Positions 46,307-59,105 of a stretch of DNA of 64,000 nt are shown piece by piece (position 1 is the stretch's first letter; each line of letters starts with the position of its first letter). Source of the DNA: Siphonodentalium dalli (taxonomy: Eukaryota > Mollusca > Scaphopoda > Gadilida > Siphonodentaliidae); the NCBI GenBank assembly GCA_032622095.1, contig CP136065.1, forward strand, positions 149,677,577 to 149,741,576. Direction: 5' to 3'. Under the pieces are notes generated by a model. That model made no database searches, was not told the origin of the DNA, and saw only the letters and a list, made by a program, of their open reading frames with translations. A program made the translations under genes and the position numbers.

Positions 46307-46427
46307 ATTGTGATGCTAATATAGATAGATTCACGCAGAAGCAAAGCGTGTGAGTGCGACACCATATATGAGCTATCTAATGCAACGATCGGTCGAAGAT
46401 ATATCATTTTTTTTTATTTGATAACTA

Positions 46428-46690
46428 CATTAGACCAAGTCTGCTCGGTCCACAACAGCTTGGGATATGGTTTGGGTTGATGCTGTTTTGGACCAATTCC
46501 CCTCCCAACTGACAAACTTGCCCAGATATACAAAACTGATTACCATCCCTTGGCATGGGTCACAAATCTGTGCTTGTCGGGGTTGGAACCAGCTCCGTTT
46601 TGGGCTGAATGGCCAATGATGGCGTTTGATGCACTGAGCACTCAAGCGACTGGACCTCATGGGGGCCCCTAAGCTGAGTTCAATTAATGT
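46428..46690 (-). mobile_element. probable tRNA-derived SINE
   Basis: On the minus strand GGTTCCAACCC (46580-46590) fits a Pol III B box. The preceding tRNA-like segment starts near 46680 (GGGGCCCCCATGAGGTCCAG). The unit ends in an A-rich tail near 46410-46430. The A box is not clear-cut. The open frame of 91 codons across it has no domain. Confidence 0.5.
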
Positions 46691-47839
46691 AAAATCTAAT
46701 ATCAATCATATATAAATAGGTGATTTAAACAGCTAGGCTAATTACATAGAAATTGATGCATGTCTTCGTGAGAATGGGCACAAGAATAATTCAGTAACAA
46801 TAACTCTATTTTACCACAGTACCAGTTTCACCGACACCAATAAACCAAGAACACTCATTGAGTGTCAAATTTTAGTGGTATATCAATTTCAGTGTGTGGT
46901 GTTTAATTGCAAATATTCTCATTGTCATCAGAAATATACATGTATATAGCGATAGTTTGATTGCATTTAATACGATCAATCTGTGTCCGATATTCATCGA
47001 ATGTATATCCGTGTGGTTTCACATAGGCGAAAAATACGCGCCTCCGAAATTTGCCATACGTTTTGAGAACATTCGTGAATTCCCGATAATGGTAAAGCAA
47101 CACTCTCCAGATTATGATAGAAAATAAGAAATAATTACGATTTTAGATAATAAACTACCGATCAGAATATCTAAAAAAAAACAAATATAGTATTATCTGA
47201 CAGACAATTTGATAGTGAAACGTACCGTATATGCTTCATGTGCATTTATAGCTGAAAAACGCATGTGTATATGCCGAATTGCGATGTGTCATCCGTGCTG
47301 AAGTGCTTATATTCCAGCTAAACGCTGCTACAATGACAATAACATGATTTCATGTTAAATGTGGCTATATTTATCATAACTGGGACCCTTTGGATACGAT
47401 ATTAGTGTCAGCTTTCTCAGCGGACACAATGAAACACAAATCTCTCTCCACTGGCGAAAAATGCATTTGCGTGAATGGTATGTTACTTTAAAGGCGATTT
47501 TCCGTTAGAAACTACCGAGTTGACATTGCTATCATGCCTAGCTGGATAGCTGAGATATTAAACTACTTAAAAAGTGCAGTTAGAATTTGCCCACCAGTTT
47601 GGTTCAGACAGGCCCATTTTTCGGCTATTGGCTGAAGGGCTATGTAGAGATTAAGGTTTTTGACGATTAGTAATACCCCCTGTACAACCATCACCATTCA
47701 TTCAACATTCCCCTTACAAAATCTGGGTTGTCATCGTATGATGTATCCAAAGTATGAAACCTGTGTGTCAAAAACCAGCGCCTATAACCTAACTTTGTCA
47801 ATCTATTCACCACTTTTTGAATTATATTTCTGTCTCCAT
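46691..47839. other. intergenic, nothing recognised
   Basis: No exon or element end is supportable. Confidence 0.4.
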
Positions 47840-47999
47840 TTGTGCTGAAAAAAAGGTTTGGCCAAATGAAATTGTTTTGTGGCCACTTTCGAAAAAAAAT
47901 ATATGACCATTGGCCACGGACAGTGTGAACACTGGGATGGACGCATACCAGACATATGGACGGATGCCAATGAACCCATGGTAATAGCTCAAACTTGAC
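47840..47999. repeat. hAT-end-like and family R fragments
   Basis: TTTGGCCAAATGAAATTG, then GGACAGTGTGAACACTGGG, resemble the terminal part of the 44991-46306 element. GGTAATAGCTCAAACTTGAC near 47979 resembles one end of family R. Both are remnants. Confidence 0.5.
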
Positions 48000-48054
48000 T
48001 CAAATTTTTTTTAAATGGGTGTACAAAAGAAATGAAGGCTTAAATAATTCTAAT

Positions 48055-48340
48055 TTTTCTGCTTAACTTTATTAAAAATTGCATTGATGTACATGTAATG
48101 TCTACATTTAAAATATACATAGAAAAGAACATACCAGAACATTATGTCAACAAGTCCATAATCATTAAAAAAAATAGGCCTACAATGAATTTTGGAGAGA
48201 AGTCAACAATAACTGTTTAACTATATTAAAAATTGCATTGACGTAATGTCTACATTTGACATATACATAGAAAAGAACATATAAGAACATGTCAACAAGT
48301 ACGTACTCATTAAACAAATAGGCCTAAATTGAATGTTGGA
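48055..48340. repeat. tandem duplication, about 150 bp period
   Basis: TATTAAAAATTGCATTGATG, TAATGTCTACATTTAAAATA and ACATAGAAAAGAACATA recur about 150 bp later with a few changes. Confidence 0.7.
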
Positions 48341-48421
48341 GATAAGTCAACAATTACATGTATAATGAAATATTCAAATTTAATATGCATTATTAATATA
48401 TCACTTGAGAGCTCATTTAAG

Positions 48422-48558
48422 AAAGGAACGTAGTGGGTGTGTGTGTAACTGAGGTATACAGCACTGTGGTGGTTGGGGTACATTTAGTGTGAACCGTGAA
48501 TGTACCCCAATGACCACAGCGATGTATCCCTCAATAAGACACACCCACTACATTCATT
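48422..48558. repeat. inverted repeat of about 135 bp
   Basis: GTAGTGGGTGTGTGTGTAAC at the left, with the GTGTCTTATT complement at the right (AATAAGACACACCCACTAC); GGTTGGGGTACATT and AATGTACCCCAATGACC near the centre. Probably a small palindromic MITE. Confidence 0.7.
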
Positions 48559-49038
48559 TAAAAAAAATTATATAGCTTTTTGGTCTGCCGAGAACTTGAG
48601 ACTAGCCCATGCAGCACTTGAAGTGAGCCCAATATAATATTTTCAAGCACATAGCAATGACCATGTGAGCGATATAATTATTAAACTGGCTTCAGATGCA
48701 ATTCAGATGAAGTTTTAAAAGCATGCCCAATTATTCTGCCAACCGCTTTTAGTGATTAGGTCAAAAGTTTGTGATGTCGTGTTCGTGTTATGATCTGTTT
48801 TATTGGGATATGAAATGGTGACCAATTGGCAGTTGACTAATCAATGAACAGGATTTAGTGTAACACAAACAGGCTATGTAAATTCTAATTGTGACCTATT
48901 TAAGACGTTCAATCCAGGCCGTTAATTAGTGTATAGTCTACTCGTTTTCCCCCCATTCTGAATAATATTCTAACTAACACATATGTCTAAAGGAAGAAAT
49001 AACATTTAACCCTTCCTATACTAAATACTCATTGCAAG
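48559..49038. other. intergenic, nothing recognised
   Basis: No exon or element is supportable. Confidence 0.4.
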
Positions 49039-49255
49039 TACAGTAATGCCCTAAATAATAGACTCCTTAACCACAGTAGAATTATGGGTAATTTTTCAGC
49101 ATTTAGTTGGAAATATAGCTTGTTGCCATTCATCGGAAAGCTCTTACTGAGAGCTTTCCGATGAATGGCAACAAGCCATATTTCTGACTAAATCCTGAAA
49201 AATTACCCATAATTCTGCTGTGGTTAAGGAGTTGTTTATTTAGGGCATTACTGTA
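49039..49255. mobile_element. TA-flanked palindromic MITE (family A), copy 5
   Basis: TACAGTAATGCCCTAAATAA at the left, TTATTTAGGGCATTACTGTA at the right, exactly complementary ends. Confidence 0.9.
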
Positions 49256-49261
49256 GTTATC

Positions 49262-49470
49262 CCTTCAGATAATAAGTTCAACAAATGACCCTGGTTCGTT
49301 TGTTGAACTTATTATCTGAACGTTTCCCACCAATGAATAGGATTCCTTCTGCACTTTCTATTATCTGTAGATTGCTCATATTTCATGAACATCCCTCCAG
49401 ATGAGTAAATAGACCCTTCCAATGTATATTTTTTTATAACTGGTGGGAGAATCCATTTGGTATATAAATC
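49262..49470 (-). repeat. family S repeat, minus strand
   Basis: AACATCCCTCCAGATGAGTA and ATAACTGGTGGGAGAATCCA correspond in inverse to 14938-15085. The words GTTGAACTTATTATCTGAAC also recur near 60180. Confidence 0.6.
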
Positions 49471-50061
49471 TGAATATGTAGTTTTATGGTTTAGTATGAA
49501 CGTATATTAGATTATATTAGTATATACACTGCTGGGCTAAGTAACCATTATTTGCATGTTAGGATGGGACACCTTGACAATTCTAAGAAAACTTTTCTAC
49601 CATTCTTTTGCATTTATTATGCAAAATCCAAATCTGGCAATACCTTTCAGGGCTCAAATAAAAATGTTTGTAAGTAAATGCTTGTTGTTATGTAACTCAT
49701 GTTTGTAAGCAACAAATTGAAGACTGGCTTTAATGGAGGGAAAAATAGTAGACTGCCAACCAACAAAGACATAAGACAGACAAAAAATGTAAAATATCTA
49801 AAAAAACATGTCATTTTAATAATATTAAGCTGATATCTCTACAAAAATATAGGATATATATTTATATATCTGTACAATATCAACATCTTGGGAAGTCTCA
49901 TTTTCTTCTTCTGAAGAAAGTTACATTTAATAGCAAGTACATGTATTTACAAATCATAATTTTATTTACTGCTGCATCCTTAAAACAAATCAAATAAATG
50001 ATATGACAAAGAAAAAGTTTTCATACTGCTTCGTTCAACTGCTTCGTCCAAATGGCATATT
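49471..50061. other. intergenic, nothing recognised
   Basis: AT-rich, no exon or element end. Confidence 0.4.
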
Positions 50062-50238
50062 TTAACCCTTTCATGACTGGAGAGAACGCATTGGCTTACA
50101 ATGTCAAGGAAAATATAGTTAGGCCAATGCATTCTCTTATATATGCAAGGCTCCCTATGGGAGACTCACATATATAAGATAATCCATTGGCACAGGGGTT
50201 TTTTGCCAATCTGGAAGCTCCGGTCATGAAATGGTTAA
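50062..50238. mobile_element. TTAA-flanked MITE with palindrome module C
   Basis: TTAA-CCCTTTCATGACTGGAG at the left and CTCCGGTCATGAAATGG-TTAA at the right. Module C lies at 50123-50191. It is 177 bp. Confidence 0.8.
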
Positions 50239-50414
50239 AGAACATCAATAATAAAGCTTTTTCCTAACAGTATGTATTGCCAGTGACATTTATAACTCGT
50301 ATTTTCAAATTGATGATTACAGTAGGTCTAGGGAATGAATATAAATCATTACCCGTAAGCATATAAACCATTTCTAATTCTAATACTAATTGAGCAGTAG
50401 GAAATGACCATTGT

Positions 50415-50590
50415 TTTTTAACTTATTATCTGAACATCTACCAACAAAGAATATATTTTCCTTTGTCTCTCGTCTGGTCCTATAACCTGAAAATCCCTGT
50501 AGATGAATAATAAACCATTCCAATGAATACTTTTATAACTGGTTGGGAGAATCAATTTAGTAAAGAAAGGGAGATGGTGTATATTATGAG
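50415..50590 (-). repeat. family S repeat, minus strand
   Basis: AACTTATTATCTGAACATCT, TTCCAATGAATACTTTTATA and ACTGGTTGGGAGAATCA repeat the 49262-49470 copy. Confidence 0.6.
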
Positions 50591-50749
50591 TTGATGAGAG
50601 ACCAGTCAACAGGAGCTTCTGTGACTACGGAATAATTATTTTTCCCTTTTTTCATTAAATGGGACAGAAAATGTTTCTATTTTAAGAACATTTAACTATT
50701 CAGCACTGTGACAATTACTCTGCCAGAAATAACCAAATGACCCCATGGA

Positions 50750-50878
50750 TCTGCAAGTCATTTCTTATATATATGCGAGGCTCCCTATGGGAGACTTGTA
50801 TATATAAGAGAATGCATAGGCACATGGTTTTTCGAAAAATTCAGGAAGCTCCAGTCAATGTGTCATGGAAGGGTTAAA
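50750..50878. mobile_element. degenerate TTAA-class MITE with palindrome module C
   Basis: Module C at 50750-50818, then AGGAAGCTCCAGTCA, GTCATGGAAGGG and TTAA at the right. The left terminus is not recognisable. Confidence 0.6.
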
Positions 50879-51122
50879 GACATATATTTTCTGGAATTAA
50901 CTTAGCATTAAACATAACTTTTGGAAATGTTTTTATAGTTCCAAATGTCAGTGGCAAAATGTTTGGCTTTGGAAATAGCTTGGTAGTTGTTTTAACAAAT
51001 AAAAACAGAAAACAGGAAATTCATTTAAAAAGGAATGTAAAATGAGCAATGCCCTACATATGACAACAAATAATTGGTCAGTAAAGCCATCAATGAATAA
51101 CAGAGGTAAACTGTAACAGTAT

Positions 51123-51339
51123 TACAATAATGCCCTAAATAATTGACTCCTTAACCACAGCAGAATTATGGGTAATTTTTCAGGATTTAGTCGGAAATAT
51201 GGCTTGTTGCCATTCATCGGAAAGCTCTCACTGAAAGCTTTCCAATGAATGGCAACAAGCCATATTTCCGACTAAATCCTGAAAAATTACCCATAATTCT
51301 GCTGTGGTTAAGGAGTCAATTATTTAGGGCATTACTGTA
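51123..51339. mobile_element. TA-flanked palindromic MITE (family A), copy 6
   Basis: TACAATAATGCCCTAAATAA at the left and the inverse TTATTTAGGGCATTACTGTA at the right. The arms are nearly perfect over 100 bp. Confidence 0.9.
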
Positions 51340-52085
51340 GTTGAGCCAATAAACAACCAATATATATAGCTAACAAGAACAATGTCATATGTGGCAAGTC
51401 CGTTTCAAATAGAATAGTCCCTGGCTGATAGGTTATTATGAATTACGCTGCTATTGCAATGTTACATGCTCACACATAACATCAGTACAAGCCATCCTCC
51501 ATATTTGGGGAGATGACATCATATACATCATCGTTCTAAATACTAAACTCTATTATGAATAGGTAGTAGTTTGAATCATCAAATAACACATGAATGAGAT
51601 CAACTAATCAGTGTGAGCTGTTTTATTTTAGTCGAAATTAGCCCTAATGTAAAAAAAATCAATGGACAAATCCCTGATACGAACTTTATCTGTGATTAAG
51701 TGGTGGTTAACAAAACAATTCAAGGTTATAAGTCGAAAATTTCCTGGGAAAAAAAGAACAGACCGAACAACTCGATCAGCTTGTATGTTGCAGTCATAAC
51801 TGCACAAAAAAATTCTATTTCATTCCCGTAAACAAAGTAGAGAGGTACGTAGAAGGGTGAACCATTTATATAATACAACCAACCTCAGGAGTTATGTCTG
51901 CCTCAAAATATTACAATACTATGATCATTGTCAACTGAAAAGTGACAAATACAAACATAGCGATACAGATATCCAACAATGTTTAGATATAGATTCATAT
52001 TGATCTGAACAAATAATAAACATTGACATGAACATAGCATTAAAAGAATTAAAAAGAGATGGCAAGGAATTTAATTTGTATTCAA
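51340..52085. other. intergenic, nothing recognised
   Basis: No exon or element end is supportable. Confidence 0.4.
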
Positions 52086-52572
52086 TTAAAGGTACTCAAT
52101 CCGTAAAGAGGGTCCCCATCTCAACAGATTCCAACAACAACAATCCGATCAGAGGGTCCTATATTACTATTTCTTTGGCTTTGGGGGAAAAAAATATTTG
52201 ATTCGAGTCGAGGAACCCATCAAACAAAGCTCAGAGTTATTAGATATTGATTTTTGAAATTTGTTAATTGCTCTAGATGAGTACTAATAACTGCCGTCAA
52301 TTTGGTAACCTGCTCGAGATTTTACGCCAAAACTCTATTCAAACAGACAAGGATGGATAACTCTATAATCAAGTGGTAATAATAACGAAATTTTGACAGT
52401 CTTCTGGGCCAGAAAGAATACCCGATAATGAAAAATAATAGATTTCTAAAATCGATATCTAACAAATCTGAGCTTTGATGGGTGACTTCCTCGACTCGAA
52501 TCAAATATTTTGGACCCCCGAAGCCATTGAAATAGTAATTGAGAGGAGTTTTATCGGATTGAGTACCTTTAA
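52086..52572. mobile_element. TTAA-flanked palindromic MITE (family B), 487 bp
   Basis: TTAA-AGGTACTCAATCC at the left and GGATTGAGTACCT-TTAA at the right, with TTCGAGTCGAGGAA and its inverse inside. Confidence 0.85.
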
Positions 52573-53219
52573 AAACAACATACATTCTCTGCTATTTTGG
52601 AACATAAAATAATCACAATAATCCCGACGTTTAGATGCTTCCAGCAGCATTTATTTTTATAGCGACAGTGTTTATTCCAGTGACAACTGTTTATCTGCGT
52701 ATTTATAAATATAACCAACTTGGAAAAGTTCACAATTTAATCAATTTTCAAAAAAATAGTTGTTTCCCATCTCTTACGAAATACTACACAATTCTTCATA
52801 AATACGCAGATAATCGCCCTTGTCACTAAAATAAACACAGTTTCCTGCAGCTACACATCAGGATGTTTGTGCATTGTGATAATATGGCACTGTGGATAAT
52901 AAAAAAAAGTTTAACAAATAGCCCAAGAAGGCTGATTAAAACTTATTAGCAGAACATCCATACAAATGAATGAATAGGAATCAGCACGTATCCTATTAAC
53001 CTAAAGATAAATAAATGAATACCAATCATGCTCCATCTGCAGTATTCACTAAGTTATTCCATCACCTCTGGATTCTACTACATATCAATCAGGGTTGCAA
53101 TTGTATATTAAGGAGGAAAAAGTGCAACACTATTGAGGTAATCAGACATGCTCCCAATGCATATCTTCTTTTTATTAAGATCAACTGTATACCTTATGTG
53201 GCATGGAAGCTTATGGTGA
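52573..53219. other. intergenic, nothing recognised
   Basis: A short inverted repeat lies near 52665-52815 (ACTGTTTATCTGCGTATTTA and TAAATACGCAGATAATCG). No exon is supportable. Confidence 0.4.
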
Positions 53220-53620
53220 TCAAGTCTGCAAATAGTGTGCCTGTCATTTGCATTTAGTGCGAATTTAGTGATGCTATCCCACACAGTGGGCTAGCATCAC
53301 CAAATTCTCCCTCTGGGGACCTCATTCTGCATGGCCTCATCTTCTGGGAAGTATCTATAGTCTCAAATTAACATTGTTTTTATTAACTTTTTCCCTTCTG
53401 GGAAGTTTCTATATCCCCTAATTAGCAGAAGTTAGAATGCATAATCGAGGTGACTAATGGGTGAACATCACCAACTTCAACTGGCGAAATTCAATCTGAT
53501 CCCTGGTCTCCATAGCAGTTGATGCCTAATCAGAATGAGGTTCCCAAAGGGTGAATTTAGTAACAGTAACTAAATTCACCCTCTGGGGACCTCATTCTTC
53601 AAATGACAGACACCCTATTT
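53220..53620. mobile_element. full-length family F element with two palindromic ends
   Basis: Palindromes at about 53225-53332 and 53530-53605 flank a middle shared with 22440-22870. The outer words are AAATAGTGTGCCTGTCATTT and AAATGACAGACACCCTATTT, inverted with respect to each other. Confidence 0.75.
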
Positions 53621-54180
53621 ATTTGCAGGCTTGGTGGTTATGTTTCTGTGGCAGTTCATTATTTGAATGTATCAAAGAAGGCAGCTTTTTCTATGAAGCA
53701 GAGAAAATTACTACTCATCGGAGATTTTACTTTTAATTGTGATAATAAAGATTAAGAAGTTGGAATTTGACAGCCTGAGCAAACTCATAGATTGTGTCTA
53801 TAACATAGATTTGTTTGCAGTATTGCATATATTCCATATCCCAATGCATGATCTAAAATAATAAGGCTTCTATGTTATAATGCTTTGCACAAGTGTGAAC
53901 TGTACATTAAAACCACACCAAGGTAGAGACACAATGTGGCCATCCGAACAGCAAAACATAAAAGCAGTAAACAGTAGGGTATAAAAGCATATATTCTAAT
54001 TCGACCTTCATATTTAAAATGTATTCAAGGTATCTCAATCGACCAATATTATCATGGAATAAGAGAAATAAACAATTAAAAGAAAAGACATCCAGTTACA
54101 GCAACAAAATATGTTGCTAATTTTTATTAAACAGTCGCATAGTAACAGCTGATATTGACTAATTTATCGCGCAAGGTGTC
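53621..54180. other. intergenic, nothing recognised
   Basis: No exon or element end is supportable. Confidence 0.4.
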
Positions 54181-54657
54181 TTAAAGGTACTCAATCCGAT
54201 CAGAGGGTCCTATATTATTATTTCTTTGGCTTTGGGGGTAAAAAATATTTTATTCGAGTCGAGGAACCCATCCATCAAAGCTCAGAGTGATTAGATATCG
54301 ATTTTTGAAATCTATTAATTTTCGGATATGTAGCCCACAAGTTGGCAGAACACGTGATCAAAACGGACAAATTGCGGGTGTAAATGGATAACTCTAAAAT
54401 CAAGTGCTTACTATTAACAATAATAACCACTTGATTTTAGAGTTAATATCCATCTTACACCCGCAATTTGTCCGTTTTGATCACGTGTTCTGCCAACTTG
54501 TGGGCTACATATCCGAAAATTAATAGATTTCAAAAATCGATATCTAATCACTCTGAGCTTTGATGGGTGTGTTCCTCGACTCGAATCAAATATTTTTTAC
54601 CTCCAAAGCCAAAGAAATAGTAAAATAGGACCCTCTGATCGGATTGAGTACCTTTAA
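54181..54657. mobile_element. TTAA-flanked long palindrome (family B), 477 bp
   Basis: The most symmetrical family B copy. TTAA-AGGTACTCAATCCGATCA runs inward to AACTCTAAAATCAAGTG, then the whole sequence reverses to the right-hand GGATTGAGTACCT-TTAA. The arms are about 230 bp and nearly identical. Confidence 0.9.
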
Positions 54658-55196
54658 GAGTTATAATTATAAATAGATCTGATGCAAGGTCAGTGCACGG
54701 GGAGCGATAGGAACATCGGTGTAAATACCAATTGATTCACGGTCTTCAATCCCACATGGTTTATAAATGGCAATGCCAACTAACAGAGTAATGCCTTCGA
54801 TTTGCTCTAACACAATGAGATTCTAAAGCAGCTGAATTACGCAGGTCTATATTGAAAGAGGAACTATTTTGCCTGGCGCCAGGTCACATTGTACTTGTAC
54901 TTGTATAAGTGATGCATTCTATTTGTTCACAGCGGTCATCTGAAACAGACTTGTTTATTTCACACCCATTATTTCTGCTTCAGTTTTGGGAGTGGATTTC
55001 CTTTTCGCTAACAGCTATGTTTAGCCTGCTTTTCTGTCTGTGGGAAAGACCAGGATCATCTGGCAGGACTCTTTCCCTTTGTATTCTGATTTCTTATGTT
55101 TGACGCTTTGGTGGGACCAAAAAAAGGGGCTTTATCAATAACAAAAGCTGAAGTTCAATAAGCATGTTTTAGACTATCTGTTGCTTTATTTATTCA
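54658..55196. other. intergenic, nothing recognised
   Basis: The open frame at 54909-55103 has no domain, and no splice context supports it. Confidence 0.4.
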
Positions 55197-55645
55197 TTAA
55201 CCCTTTGAGTGCCAGGTTCGATTTTTGTATCAACCCATATACCCTGTGCCAATGCATTCTCTTATATATGCGAGTCGACCATAGGTCGCCTCGCATATAT
55301 AAGAGAATGCATTGGCCTAACAATTTTTCATCATTTGTTATTATTTTTTACAATTTTAATAATTTTTTCTTATATTCTTTAACAGACTTATTTTGTAGGT
55401 TTAGTGCCAGGGAATCTTATGTTTTTCATGGGCATCAAAATTATTACTATGAATACTTGGTGATAGTTTTGTGTTATAACATGCCCCCTAAGGTTTTATC
55501 CAGTTTGTTTTTAAATTCGCTATAGCATGCTTAAGCATACCCAGAACAAATTCAACCCAAAAAAATCTAATAAATTTTTTTTTTAGGGCCGATTTTATAG
55601 ACCGTAAATTAGGGCCGATGAGGCCCCTGGCACTGAAAGTGTTAA
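55197..55645. mobile_element. TTAA-flanked element (family E ends) with palindrome module C
   Basis: TTAA-CCCTTTGAGTGCCAGGTTCG at the left and GGCACTGAAAGTG-TTAA at the right. Module C lies at 55248-55316 near one end. The terminal sequence matches the palindrome at 60639-60857. Confidence 0.75.
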
Positions 55646-56233
55646 AAGTATAGTCATTCAGGCAAACCTGTCTTATGGTGATTAACATCCTGGCGGGATA
55701 AATGATGATATGTTCTTTATAAAATAATACTTTACATCCTTACTTATAGTAATTGCTTCTTAACACTAAGAACGTTGTAAAAGCCCGACATTTAAATTTA
55801 GCTTAAAACTTTGTGTTTTTTTATGCTGCCTCAGTGATTGTCTCACTAACTGTCGAATATAAACAATATGGCGAATTCGGTAGCAAGATGGATTCATCAA
55901 GATGGAATTCCATGGCTCAAAAATATTGGTTGATATCCAAATGAAAAGACAGATAGGTTTACACAGATAAAATTTAGCCTGGGAACCTGAAGACATTGTA
56001 AGTAGAACCCGAGGCCAAATAGAGCATGCATAGAATCTCCAGAAGAACTGAATGTATATACAACACACACATGCAAAATTATGAGTTAATAACTACACAA
56101 CACAACACATATATGACATCATGCAATAATATCTTTGATTTTTTATATTTATGTTGGCTGGCTTTCATTGTGATCCGGGCTTTTTCTATAGCGTTCGTTA
56201 GTGACAAATAATAAATCAAAGTGATTTATGGTG
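55646..56233. other. intergenic, nothing recognised
   Basis: No exon or element end is supportable. Confidence 0.4.
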
Positions 56234-56780
56234 TTTCCATGTCTGAGTTATGTCAGGATGTGGAAAGTTTAGATGGGCCGACACATAAAACTACTTAATT
56301 GTTAAGCTAGTACACCAAAGGAATGAATCTATGCTATATGCAGACAAAATCAATTGTATTATATAACAATAAAAATGTAAAAAAAAATCATCATAGTTTT
56401 AGAAGGGAAATTTTGGGAAAAGCGTTCTTAGCAGGTATACACAATGAGTGGAAATGAATAACTGCCATAAAAGGTACAGTAATGCTCTAATTAATCGACC
56501 TATTAACCACAGCAGAATTATGGGTAACTTTTCAGGATTTAGTCGGAAATATGGCTTGTTGCCATTCATCGGAAAGCTCTCGGTGAGAGCTTTCCGATGA
56601 ATGGCAACAAGCCATATTTCCAACTAAATCCTGAAAAGTTACCCATAATTCTGCTGTGGTTAAGAGGTCGATTAATTAGAGCATTACTGTACATGATCTG
56701 AAATAATAAAAGGCTCGATTGGCCATTTAATTGAGTTCAATAAGGCTTCAAGAATCTCTGACATAGCTCAGGCATGGAAA
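56234..56780. mobile_element. short relative of the foldback at 30086, split by a family A MITE
   Basis: The ends are TTTCCATGTCTGAGTTATGT and ACATAGCTCAGGCATGGAAA, inverted with two mismatches. The interior ATAACTGCCATAAAAGGTA continues with CATGATCTGAAATAAT after the MITE at 56475-56691, matching the uninterrupted sequence near 30310-30335. Confidence 0.75.
56475..56691. mobile_element. TA-flanked palindromic MITE (family A), copy 7
   Basis: TACAGTAATGCTCTAATTAA and its inverse TTAATTAGAGCATTACTGTA bound nearly perfect arms. Confidence 0.92.
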
Positions 56781-58854
56781 TCCCTTAATAGTGAGATTTT
56801 ACTGTCAGCATGGGTTACCTAGTAGTTTTTCTATCAAGGTACATGTACAGATGTAATCTTCTAGCTGAGAATTGCTGCCATCTGAACGTCACACTGTCCA
56901 CTAATTGTAATTGTAGAATGCAAGTAATAAATACATCTCTATCTATTGTTATTTAATAGCAGATAGCTCAGGTGGGCTGGATCTTTATCTGCGATGAATG
57001 TTTGTTCATCTGGCTGTCGGTGATTAACCTTTTAAAAACAAGCCATAGTAATTGTTAATATGTTAATAGAAGCCTAATGATACAATGCCTTTACTCAACT
57101 CTCAAATTATTTTGAAGACATGCATTTGAATCAAAATAATAATCTACAAGTTGCATCACCATGCAAACATGCATGTTATAGCTATCTTCTAGGTCTAATT
57201 TACGGATATTCAAGAAGCAGAGGAATTTTCACTGATAATGTCAGAATATTTGAAAGTGACTCATTTTAAAGTACAACGTACAGAAATTATTAAACACCTA
57301 GATCTGCTACAAAGATTATAATATTAAAACATTCGACACAAAACATCAGCGGTGAGATGCTGGTAGCCGTTTATTCTATAAACGTGTATTCACAAAATAT
57401 AACCACACAAAAAACATGTACTTTTGTCTGTGTATTTACCCATTTTGTGTGTGACGGTGGTACGCTCCAACATACTACATGGCGTTACAGTTTGGAAGGG
57501 TAATCCTGTTCTACTGGGAGTTGTTAAATTGGCAATGGGATTAGCGGTTTTTATGTCTTGTCTGGTCGATGTTCTCTTCGGGTCAGATTTTATCTTTGAA
57601 CGATGTCTGAAATAGACGCACTTTTTATATTAGAATTTGCGCAACAACTTGGGGTGTCTCTCGCATCTTTATTTTAAAATTGCTTTCAACATTTTTTGGA
57701 ACGGAGAATAAACAGTTCACTTGCTCATTGGCAGCTATATGGATTAAATACATTAAATAAAAACGCTCCTGTACCGATCACAATGACGTGGTATAGCCCT
57801 ATAAGACAATAATTGTGTTGTCAACTTGATGCAGATGACTGAAACGTGACATCAGAATACACAGCGCATTGATTGTAGATATAAAATATATACCACTTGT
57901 AAAATACACAAGCCATTATCATATGGCCACAGATAGACTAGCGTTAGTATTCCATAAGGACACAATAAAATTGACATGCATGTCTAATATTTACATTCGA
58001 GTATCATATTAAAAAACAAGTGTATTTTTCAATCAAGATTGACCAAAGCTATTTTAGTTATGTGATAAATCACCCCAATTTTCCATCCAACAATTCTTCA
58101 GAGGAATTAACTTCATCTGGTGTACTCTGTATATTATTTTCTAAAGCCAAATTTGAATTTAAAATAAAAGAAACGACCTTCCCTCTTAGTTATTGAATGG
58201 GCAGTTTGATTAAATATATACAGATTGGGAATCTGCTATGAGTACTTATCTAATATGTGTAATTTTTATTGTTCATCTTGATCACATGTTAAAAGGTGAT
58301 TCCACAAGATATGGTGACAAGTTGGGGTCTGCATAGGTTGTGGCATAACACTATTTAAAACAGCTAACCTGTAGCAATAAAGTTGCGGAGTGAACAGATA
58401 CAGGAATGTAAATATACAGATATAAAAAACTATACCCTGCTCTTGATTCCTTATGTTAAGTGTAGAAATAAACACCTATTTATTTAATGGGTTGAAAGAA
58501 TTTTAAAATGACTAATAGTATTGCAGATAAAATTATTTCTGTAGAGAGTTTGTTAATTATCCATTGCAAGATAGACCTAGAATATAACTGTTGTGTGATT
58601 TTGGAAACTTCAAACTGTTCAGACTTGCTTATATATCCATGTGTTGTGTCTATAGAACCAAACACCTGCATCATCCCTCCGTACTGGGATCTGTAAAAAA
58701 TAACTGACATTGCACCATACATTACGAACATAGCCCAATTAAGATCCATTGCAATGAAAAACATGAATGGTTACCTAGCAACAAAAACTAACAACAAAGG
58801 TGTGCCTATATTACAGTCCATTATTCACAATTATTATGTCAATTATTGCTAATG
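56781..58854. other. 2 kb without recognisable repeat or gene
   Basis: This is the longest stretch in the 42-64 kb part without an obvious element. The frames at 57424-57615 and 58480-58764 show no domain or splice support. Confidence 0.4.
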
Positions 58855-59105
58855 TTAACCGTTTCATGATGGGAACAGTGCTGGTGCAGCATTAAAGATC
58901 CTGTGTCAGTGCATTCTCTTATATATGTGAGTCTATCATAGGGAGCCTCGCATATTTAAGAGAATGTGGTGGCATGATCAAATTAAATATTGTTAGGCCA
59001 ATGTATTCTCTTATATATTCAAGGTTCCCTATGGGAGTCTCGCATACATAAGAGAATGCATTGGCACAGGAAAATTTCAGGAAGCTCCAGTCATGGAAGC
59101 GTTAA
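58855..59105. mobile_element. TTAA-flanked MITE with two copies of palindrome module C
   Basis: TTAA-CCGTTTCATGATGGGA at the left and CCAGTCATGGAAGCG-TTAA at the right. Module C copies lie at 58906-58973 and 58997-59065. Confidence 0.75.

Noticed and set aside
46576-46590. A tRNA gene based on the B box
   Set aside because: A cloverleaf cannot be drawn and the A box is poor; a SINE explains the box and the A-rich tail better.
54909-55103. Hydrophobic 64-codon frame as a small membrane protein
   Set aside because: No homologous motif, no splice or promoter context, and length within chance expectation.
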